Source: Spirometra erinaceieuropaei
Lineage: Eukaryota; Platyhelminthes; Cestoda; Diphyllobothriidea; Diphyllobothriidae
NCBI GenBank assembly: GCA_902702965.1
Contig: CACRXP010000038.1
Coordinates: 1,042,982-1,106,981, forward strand
Direction of reading: 5' to 3'
DNA: 64,000 nucleotides
The notes under the pieces were generated by a model. It had not been told where the DNA came from. It worked only from the letters and a program-made list of their open reading frames with translations, and searched no databases. Below are positions 1 to 64,000 of this stretch, one piece after another. A program made the position numbers and the translations under genes. Every line of letters starts with the position of its first letter. Within the stretch, counting starts at the first letter, position 1.

Positions 1-130
1 GGTATATGCTGTGCAAGGCTACTACCATTATAAACTAATTCACGCACAAGTCACCTTCCCCGCTCCCATTTGGATGTGGCGCACACGGTGAACATCGTCT
101 GCAACGACGGTCGAACTGTCGTATGTGCTT
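1..130 (-). repeat. Dispersed repeat family A copy
   Basis: Read on the minus strand it contains, in order, ACAGTTCGACCGTCGTT, GATGTTCACCGTGTGC, a GGTGACTTG segment, GTGAATTAGTTTATAATGGT and GCACAGCATATACC. The same ordered blocks recur near 11.15, 16.84, 18.79, 34.45 and 56.10 kb. One copy lies about 0.6 kb upstream of the LINE endonuclease ORF and another at the end of the Gypsy Pol fragment, so it may derive from a retrotransposon UTR/LTR. Confidence 0.6.
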
Positions 131-2929
131 GTGGCCTGACTGGCATCTTCCAGGTACATATGTTCAGTCTTGGTCACTGAAGAATGAATAAAACTGGTCA
201 ATAACCAATCTCAAAAATCCCCATTCGACAGAAGCGGCCGTTTAAACGCATAATTAGTGCTTATGTCCACTCTTCAGTCTACTTCCTGTACTCCCAATCC
301 AATAACCTTTCCTTGGAATACGGAGATACTCCAGTATAACAAGGACTTCATGTTCGAGCTTTCGGTGGGATATAGAAAGCGTTTAGTGTCCATTAATCAA
401 TCTTTATTGAAAATCGTAGAAGATACACTCGCACCAAAACGGGTAGTCTTTTGAAGACCGCAGAACTACCAAAATCTTCTTGGCAGGCCTCGTGGAGAGT
501 AATGCCAATCCTGTTACATTGCTTTCTAGTAACTTATTTCCGGGGAGGGAGGTGGGGGCTGACGGGATAGCTGTAAGCTTCTTTAAAGCAAAGGAAGCCT
601 TTGACAGAGACCCTCATAAAAAATCCAACACAAAATTAAGATCTGACAAATTCGCCTGCTCCCCGCTTCTTAACCTTCTCGATTCTTAGCTCAAAACCTG
701 GTACCAAGTATACCAGATTTGAGAAACGACTTTGGAGTGAGCTTCCTTTTCGATTGGCCTTTCCCAGGATGCCGTCCTAGCCCTACTTCTCGTGCGGGTG
801 TGCATGCATGGACTCTTCTCCACACCCACGTCAGCATAATTTTTACTATATGTGAATGGCCTTAAACTTACATATACATAAAGCACTTCGGCTTGACGGA
901 AGGTCGTCCTTTACGCGTGCCATTGAGCAGTTCCCTTATCAGCTTCCCCGAGTCAGACGTGTCACACAGTTTCAGCGTGTGGGGGGGAAACCGCCGACTA
1001 CCTTCATCTTATCCCGTCTACAGAAGACACCATCGCGGAGTGCCAGATGAGAATTGAGTGTCTGGTAGGGACCGGACGGGATAATCAAAAGGTGCAGCGA
1101 GGCAGGGGGGGGGGCAATGTGTCACTCCAGCAAGACTCGTGATATCCCCTCTGTGCCCTGTACAACCGTCAAACGCAACCGTGCCTCTTAAAAACGCATT
1201 TGGGTCCGCAAGCGTCTCCAAAAAATGGTGCACAATGCAACATCCCCCTGACGACAGAATGACTGCAGTGCACATCAGTTATGTCTATCAGATATCCGGA
1301 ACGGAGGATGGCAAGAGCGGCAATCTAAGCTCCGGAAATTCGTTACCTACGTCAGACTGCCATCTTATGCGGTCCCTCGAATGCCGCAAGCTCTCGGAGT
1401 AGGCTTGGAGTATGGACTCCAGACTACAGTCTAGCTCAGTGTGATGCAATCCGAGAGCACACTGCCACTTGGTGAAACCTATGTAGTTTTCTGCTATGGC
1501 TATTCCGGTTATTTCGGGAAAAACCAGACAGATTAGCCTGAATGGATGCCATTGGACAGCTTGTAGACTAGATGCCACCCCCTCCCCCCTTTGGGGAACT
1601 GTCAGCTTTGCGTGAGTCAGTTTAATTAACCAGCACATCATCCACCTCCTACAGACATCAGCATAGGGCCGAAGGGTGACATTAGAGAAAGTGACCAAGG
1701 ATAGCCCGCTTACGAGCCCACCCAGAGAGGAAAATCCGAAGTCATCAGACAGAACTATTGCGGAAGCCTAGGTCGTGAGTGAGACCCTGGCCACGACGAC
1801 CTTCAGGCCCGGTCCCGAATGGAAAGAAAAGATGGACGCCAGTTGGAAGGATTGTGTATTCTGTACAGAATGAATGGAAGAGGATTTGAAGATGGTCGGC
1901 GGCCGGATGAGGGGCGTCCCAGGTCCCTCAGGGTATGAGTCAAAGCGTCTTAAGACAGGGCGCGGCTGATTCGGCCTTGAATCAGAGTGGCCAGTTTGAA
2001 GGTCGAGTGGGCGGTGCGCACGTGCAGGCACGCGCGAGAAACCCAGCGTTGCGGCAGGCGCTCGGAGTAGGGCCACTACAGAACAATCATTTCGTAGGTG
2101 CAATTACTCTCAGCCAACCGGATGGATGACAAAAGGTGCAAGTTACCACAAGTGTTCTCGCACTCATCGGGCTGCCACCAATAGTAGGGGAAAATCTACC
2201 AGACCACAGCCGATCGAATTAGGCGTAGCGTTTGAGTTGCTGCTTGGTGTTTCCGCATTAAACGGAGGACGAACGGACGAACCAGCTCTTCAAAACGCTG
2301 GCCATAAAATATAGGTTTCAGTAAGCTCTTATACTCCGGCTCCTGCCTAGTCGGAAATCAGAAGTCTCTAATTCCAGCCGCTCCGTCTACATTGCATGGC
2401 TGCATAAGAAGACATTTAGGATCTCATCACTTAAAATGCTTTATGAATTGTGGATATTTTTAAATCAAATGATCTGTTTTACACAGACTCGCGCAAAAGA
2501 AGATAGAGGATGTACAACCCTAATCAGTAAAGTGGTCGAAACATAAACAGCGAATATTTTTCAAAGTAAAAAATGGACGCTAAGATCTATTATTAAAGTC
2601 AAGGAGATAAACTCAGTACTTGCGATTTCGCATAGTAAAAAAAACTGCATGAGGATGCAAGTTCACCGATAGGTACAGGGATTCCTAGAAGTTCAGTATG
2701 GAAGCAGGGTGACCAGGACGGTTCTCGTTCTAAACGGTTCGGTGACGTAAGGGGGAGGACGGAAAGCTCAGAAGTCGGGAACCAGACTGGTCGTTGACGA
2801 TCAAACAGGCAGCTATAGGCCGCTAAAACAGCCAGTCTCACGTCATGCTCTGCCCTGCCAAATCTCAGCTTTGAGGCGGTTAGGGCTCCGTTCAGTTGAT
2901 GCGTGAGATTCCAGCTCGTAGCAACCAAA
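131..2929. other. Region 3' of ARMC2 without a recognisable gene
   Basis: Several short open frames occur on both strands (the longest is at 1288-1698 minus), but none shows a family motif or splice context I recognise. It may contain the ARMC2 3' UTR at its right end and unidentified repeats. Confidence 0.5.
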
Positions 2930-58084
<55,155 letters not shown>

Positions 58085-58141
58085 CTTTGGACCTCCGTTT
58101 AGCCCTCTTTTGCTCGACTGCAGTGCAGATAAACTCTGTCA

Positions 58142-60326
58142 ATTTTCAGTCAAGAAAACACGATATACAACAAGCAAAAGCTCTGAGGCAAAATGGGCCT
58201 TCCTTTGCAAATCAATATCGATCTTGGCTGTTCGACATAGCAGGAATGACAAACAACAAGGACGAAAAGGATGTAGGAAACGTTTCTGGCATACCTACAC
58301 CCACAAAATGAGGATATGTCTGGTAAACCATGGTTAAAATGCAGCTGATGAGCTGTCGGCCGTGATTCGAACCAAATGCAGTCGTATTAAAGTGAAAATA
58401 ATTGATTTGACCTGACGGAAGGAGGAAATATGAGTATTCTGTTGATCTTTTCTAGAGCCGCCGTGGACGGCAGTATAGTAGAGAACGAAAAGAGACCGGG
58501 AACATTTAGGATGAATGACGTGGTGATTTATGCCTTCTCTATATTCCTCAGTTGCCCACAGCGCAGCCATGGCCCGGGAATACCAGGGGCTTGAACCAGA
58601 ACACAGTGAATCATCGAACTTGGTGTAACAACGTCAAAGAACACTAAACTGCGGCCGATGTTGAGAATAAAACGACCTATCGGCAAAACACAGACGACTC
58701 GCACGACTAAACTGTGATGATAGAACGACAAGGCATTTTTTTTATCCAAGTGAGCTATAAAAAAATGTTGTGGACTGCCACGGTTCAACAAAAAATTAGG
58801 TTTTTTGCAGTAAAAAAATACCCGAGAAAAGAGTTTGTTTACTCGAGAGCGGTTTAGAGCCCACCCAGGCTGGTTGTTATCGACGACCATCGAAAAGTGT
58901 TATTAACGAAAATGTTAATGCCCGTTTTGTAACCCGAATAGTTCGGCGAACGCCGGCTTTAGGTTATTTTTTATCTCCTAGGTCTCTGCCGATAAACAGC
59001 AAAACAAGTAAGCCAGGTGAATAAAACGATGGACTCGAAATATTCAATGAGCCGATGAACCTAAATTTGAAAATTTGGTTTGCAGTCACCTTAGATTAGG
59101 TCATCAGTGTCTGATGAGCGTTGATAAGCCGAAAATGACTACTTCGGAATTCTACTACGTGTCGATAACATTCCTAGATAAAAGATGCTTGCGGTTAATT
59201 CGTTAGCCATATGATATATGGACAAAAATACGGTTGAAATAGTGCAATGTCTCGCACAAACTTTGCTGGGGAGAAGTGAGCAAAAATATGCTCTTCGTAA
59301 CTGGGTCATTGTTTTAAGTGGATAAAGTTGTTACTAATACAACAGAGATAGTGGGTCCGGAATGCTTTCATGAAACTGACAGGAAAACAAAACGGCGCTC
59401 TACGCGCTCAGCTATACTGGAACTCTTCGTTACTTAGTCGGTTCAGTGTTAATCCCAAGTCAAATAGTGCATCAGGGAAGTAGAAGCAGATGCTAGTCAT
59501 CCGGCAACCAGAAAAAATGTACGGACGGATTGCTACCACAAGGTCATAAGCTTAACCGACGATGTGTGCAGAAGACCGCAAATGGTTCGCTGGGATCACT
59601 CATAAAATATTCTTGGCTAGCGTAGACACCAAAACTCTACCAAAGATCCATGAAAGGTACATGGGGCCTCATTCACTTTTAACTGTGCTGGGAAACATTA
59701 ACAGAAAATCTTATGTCAATAATTATGTTCAGAGTATCGCGCTAAGTCTGCGATTATGGTTAATAGACTTCTGCGTTAACTACTCGTACAATGCAATTTT
59801 ACCCATTAAATCAAACTTGTGCTGTATCATGGGACAACTCATTATAGGGCTACAACAAGACAAATTGGTTTATTTTCAACAATATATCTCCGTCAAAAGT
59901 ATTCTAGAACACTGTACAAGTTACTAAGCAATACCGAAATTATAAACCAGACGGGCAAACAAGCTTCTATAATAAAAACCTTTTATTTAACTGAGGCAAT
60001 CAAGCGTTCGTCACGCAGAAATCCTAGGTGTCCGCTCATAAGGCCTATAAACCGTGCAGCTTACAGAGACAAAGTGCAACCAGAGCATTAAGAGTCAACT
60101 ATATCCGTTAATCCAACATTCTGCGTCGATATTAAGAGGTCACTGCCACTAATAGGTGTTCAATGCTGCTACAATACGGAAAAACGCATCGGCGCTGGTC
60201 ACTTTAGACAGTATTGCAAAAACAGCCAGCGTTTTCTATTTTAACACATTAGCCGTAGGTAGCTCTGAGTATCTTAACTAAAATTTTGTAAAACATGCCT
60301 TGGCTAGTAAACTTAAAAGTTGTCAT
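58142..60326. other. Upstream region of ARMC2, promoter not resolvable
   Basis: AT-rich sequence holding the presumed ARMC2 promoter and 5' UTR. No TATA box, X-box or other element could be called with confidence; open frames (e.g. 58528-58890 minus, 59562-59927 plus) have no recognisable motif. Confidence 0.4.
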
Positions 60327-62721
60327 TCAATAAAGTTATTGAATTTATTAAGTAATATGTCTATTAACAGACATATTACTTAAGTCCAAATTCCCGGCTA
60401 GGTACGTCTGTCGTTTGCGAACTTTAACTTTGAAAATAAAAACTGCTTTATTAGTGTAAATGTTTGATTAGGACGCGCAGGGTACCTCTTTTCACAAACA
60501 AAGAAAATGGATTATCTAAAGTAGAAGGGCAACCGACTAATCGATTTTTGCGCGAAGATCCTTGCCAATGCGCTGCAGAAGCGTCTATGTTCTGCTGAAA
60601 GCGGATGCGTTAGAGAAAGTCAATGAGAGTTTTATTTCGGTCGTGAGGAGGCCGATCATGTATTTACTCTGTGTTTGAAAGTAGAACCAAGGAATCATCT
60701 TAAAAGGAGAGCAAACGATAAATTTTAGATATGCGTACAACGTCTTACTCGTTCAACAAAAGCCCTGAAGGTTCTACAGTCTAGAGGTGCATGATGTCTC
60801 GTCGCGAGGTTTATCGGAAAAAAGGTCAACGTTTATGAAGTCCCTGTCCAAACCGTCGAGCTCTACGTTGAACAAAGTTGGCCATTACAGGCATAAAGGT
60901 TTAGAAAGGTTGAGGTGCGTAATAAATGGCGCCCACGGAGAAAACAATAATGTCGGTTCTCGGACTGTTTAGAAAGTTGAAACCCGCAGAAGTTCTGGGA
61001 CATAACATGGCATCCCGAAACATATGTGTTGGTAATAAAAAAAGAAGTCGTGATCAAACTTATCAGTTTGATCACGGGCTAACTAAGTTAGCCCGATGAG
61101 TAAGTCGCGCTTTTTAACGTGGAACAAATATAACAACACTTTATTTAAACCTCACACACTCAAATAACCGAAACGTATTGTTCGTGGCGCAAGCCTGCAT
61201 TTTAGCATGTATACAATTAACTAATTTTGAATGGTCTTTACCCACGAATAATAAGAATCATATCTGTGCGAATCTATTGTCAGTGCTGGTAAGCCCGTTT
61301 TTCTATGGTTTTTCCGCTGACAAAAGTGCGGCAGAGTTTGAATACAACAGTAAGTGGATAATAAAATAATTTGTATAAATTTTTAACCCCAGGTTTCTGC
61401 GACATAAAGGCAAATCCTGAAGGTTTTCCAGAATTCGGGAGAAGAACTAGTTCAAAGCACGAAACGGGAAATGCAGCAAATAAAGTAACTTAAATGACAA
61501 GGACGTGAACTGGAAGATGTGAGAACTATAACTTAGTAACACCACAGTATAGACACGTCTATACTACATAGTACTTCGAAGTATGTACTTTAAAGTACAT
61601 ATAAAGTCGACAGCCTTTGACTGGTACTAGTCAATTGACTAGTAGCAGTAAAAACCTGTCGAATTTCAGCGAAAAATAAGAGACGCGAAGATAAAAAGGT
61701 TAGTAATTTTGCACTTTAATTAGAGTTTTTCAAAAAAGTATGAATTGCAGCTACAGGCTATAAAGGTTCTGTAGAACATTCTATCGAAAGAAAGAGGGAG
61801 AGAGAGAGAAAATAAACATGTATGGTCGCAAGTCCTAGGCTCCAAAAAACGGAAAGTAATTTAATATGGTTATTCCAAACTTAGCATACTAAGTTCCTTA
61901 TTTTATATATGTACCTTACACTTTCCTCTCAAACGTAAACTGTTGTGAAAATATGTTTTCGTCTATTTGAATATGCGCACTGCAACACATGACAATAACA
62001 CATGAACTCAACCATCAAATTTCAAGCATTAGACAACAGAAGAATTGCTTAAATTTGCAAATGCTTTATTTTTATAAGAAACATTGCTTTTTGTCAAAAA
62101 GTGTTTGAATAGGTCGGCGGTAGAAACCGCTCGGGCAGACATACAAATTTCAAGGTCAGAGCCGCGTTTGCTAAATGCCCTGTAAGTGCAAATATGTAGT
62201 GATCAAAACATGTCTGTGCAAAAAGTTATTCATGCTTGTGTCCTTAATTGTGGGCAGTTGTAAAGGACGCTTTCATTTTCCGTGTGCCTGCACCTAGTAA
62301 CATGTAAACTCCAGCTAGACGGACCATAACATTAATTTGACATACACGAATATACTCTCTGAGCCCACAATACGGGTGATCGATTTTTCAATTCTGCATG
62401 TTATCTTTTATGAGGTATGAAATCTGACGGTCACGACTCCTTTTTAATCAACCTGTGATGTTGGTAGAATTGTGGGATATTCGACAATTCTTGTGGCATC
62501 TCAGTATAGTACACATCTGAAATGACCTACATCACGGGCGCAAGTCGCGCGCTAGAGAACGGTTTTATACACTTGTTTCGGTGAAACAAGTCTTAAATTC
62601 TGACAGTGCGGCTGTTCTGTTTGCCTACTCTCAAATAACTTGAATTAATTGCCCACTGAGTTGAAACAGTCATCGTTAGTTTAAATGTCAAATGGTGTGG
62701 TGGATCTTTTAAGATCCACCA
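60327..62721. repeat. Series of short perfect palindromes/hairpins in AT-rich intergenic DNA
   Basis: In order: 60327-60344 (8-bp arms), 60348-60383 (15-bp arms TTAAGTAATATGTCT, 6-base loop), 61049-61076 (12-bp arms CGTGATCAAACT, 4-base loop), 61075-61095 (10-bp arms CGGGCTAACT, 1 base), 61546-61565 (9-bp arms AGTATAGAC, 2 bases), 61572-61583 (12-bp palindrome), 61582-61601 (TATGTACTTTAAAGTACATA), 61625-61644 (TACTAGTCAATTGACTAGTA), 62571-62591 (9-bp arms) and 62698-62721 (11-bp arms TGGTGGATCTT). Confidence 0.85.
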
Positions 62722-64000
62722 TATTTTCTTACATTTTAAGTACCCAATACAAAGTCTTTTTTTCGCTAGTGCAACTCTACGGTCTTGATTTCCAGGAAGC
62801 GTATATATTTCTTAAGCTGAAAATGCGACATGGTTAAAAGTAACTCATACGTAATCGTTAATCTACCTAATGATATGCAACGAACCTTAATAAATGCCAA
62901 TTATTCTAAACCAGAACTGGAGTGCGGTTGCCACAACAACTCATTCGCATGCCAGTTAGATGTAAAATTCAGATTTGAAAAAAACTGTAAGTGTATGAAA
63001 AAGCTTGTCGGATGGACCTGAAGCGCTGTGAAAATAAGGCGATAGCCAAAAACCAAACAAACAGTTCTTTAAACAGCGAGGGAGAATTTACTTGCATCTG
63101 CGGCTAAAATAAGCCAAATTTGTCGGACTTTAGATTTGTTATGTGCATTGTGACAAAAGCTAAACAGACGAACGCAAAGTCGTTGTTCATGTCAAGCTTA
63201 TAAGACACGTCATCAGCAAGGTGAAGTTGAATAAGTCCATGACGCCAGACAAATCACTTGGTTCTGTGCTGGACCAAAGCGGTTTACCTGACGATTCAGA
63301 AGCAGATACGGGATGTCACATGGAGGAATTCATAGTTGATTAATAAACAGCCAGTCTTCCGACATCATAACGGTTCCGCTAGTGCCTCGCCATCCTGGAA
63401 TCCAACTTTATAACATGGATGGCTGCCAACAGGTCACTACGTCTTGCAGGACCAATCTTGTCATCCTCTCAAAGTAGAATGTTTAAAAGTTTTGCGTAAC
63501 GTTTGTCCTCTTCTCTGAATAAGATATCTCCCAGATATGAATTTCGTAGGAGTATCTGAGATTGTGCCGACAGAACATGTAAGAAAATCGAAAGATTTCA
63601 TGCTTTTTAAATCAAAAATCACTGTTGGGAAGGGTCTTGCTTAGCGTGTGTACTAATTTTTATCAACAATCAGGTATCTTTTATGACATGTCATGTATAG
63701 CACCACACAAACAAGCGCTAAGGGTAATCGATAATAAGACGTTTCTCTGTGTTATAATTGCGTCTGGTCTTTTTATATTTCTTCGTGTACTTAAAGGAGC
63801 GCTCTCGGTTTGCCGTGAATTCATAGATCCGTTTTTGCGGTCTGTTCTTTTTCTCAAAACATAACTACTTAATTATAATCTTGGAAAGACTTTTTTATTT
63901 GCTATGTGATTTAATCGATTTTGAAAAACTACTGTATTATAATCTGTCTTTTATCTTAGACGTTTAACCTTCAGGCATGTTTCTTTAACGCCAAAGTTTC
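62722..64000. other. AT-rich intergenic DNA without recognised feature
   Basis: Short open frames at 62830-63021 and 63625-63864 (plus) include Cys-rich or hydrophobic stretches, but no splice context or family motif supports them. Confidence 0.4.

Noticed and set aside
1288..1698. 136-codon minus-strand frame as a gene
   Set aside because: No recognisable motif, no splice context and low-complexity mix of residues; likely chance.
58322..58340. X-box (RFX site) near AACCATGGTT upstream of ARMC2
   Set aside because: A ciliary gene could have one, but four or more positions of the X-box consensus are wrong; only the central palindrome matches.
58528..58890. Minus-strand frame directly upstream of ARMC2 as an additional 5' exon
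   Set aside because: No link in phase or motif to ARMC2, and an in-frame stop precedes the ARMC2 start codon.

Overview
The window is eukaryotic nuclear DNA, almost certainly from a parasitic flatworm and most likely a cestode of the Spirometra / Dibothriocephalus / Schistocephalus type. This is inferred from long introns packed with Penelope-like, CR1/RTE-like and Gypsy-like fragments, tRNA-derived SINEs, and the absence of any bacterial-style gene order. There is an 843-base assembly gap (N) at 13674-14516.

The only large host gene I can reconstruct is on the minus strand and runs from a start codon at 58084 to a stop codon at 2930. I identify it as ARMC2 (armadillo repeat-containing protein 2, an axoneme / sperm-flagellum protein). 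Twelve coding exons can be placed: 57821-58084, 47724-47980, 47080-47528, 43802-43907, 40101-40441, 36060-36422, 31580-31736, 17595-17780, 15020-15145, 7436-7748, 5895-6058 and 2930-3144. From the second exon onward every junction can be joined in a consistent reading phase. The junction between the first two placed exons does not fit in phase, so at least one exon in the 48-57.8 kb intron is unplaced. The placed exons encode about 980 residues.

The introns are a TE graveyard. They hold seven Penelope-like element (PLE) fragments with RT and/or GIY-YIG sequence (about 8.2-8.7, 9.8-10.5, 17.9-18.8, 19.5-19.9, 20.9-22.1, 34.8-35.8 and 42.8-43.5 kb). They also hold the 5' part of an AP-endonuclease LINE cut by the gap (11.1-13.7 kb), the 3' end of a CR1-like LINE (41.8-42.3 kb) and a Gypsy-type Pol C-terminus (16.5-16.9 kb). 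A cluster of broken tnp2/CACTA-like transposase copies lies at 22.2-28.8 kb. Smaller elements are a MITE with TAACCC-like internal tracts, a TIR-bounded tRNA-like element, tRNA-derived SINEs and a dispersed repeat. Two candidate exons that do not look like ARMC2 lie in the first large intron (+ strand 51705-52057 and - strand 53242-53368).

The 58.1-64 kb end lies upstream of the ARMC2 start. It is AT-rich, has no convincing gene, and carries an unusual series of perfect or near-perfect palindromes (60.3-62.7 kb). The most striking single structure is a 57-bp inverted repeat at 34756-34877. It contains two head-to-head type I hammerhead ribozyme motifs next to the best preserved PLE copy; degenerate hammerhead-like motifs lie at the 3' ends of other PLE fragments.
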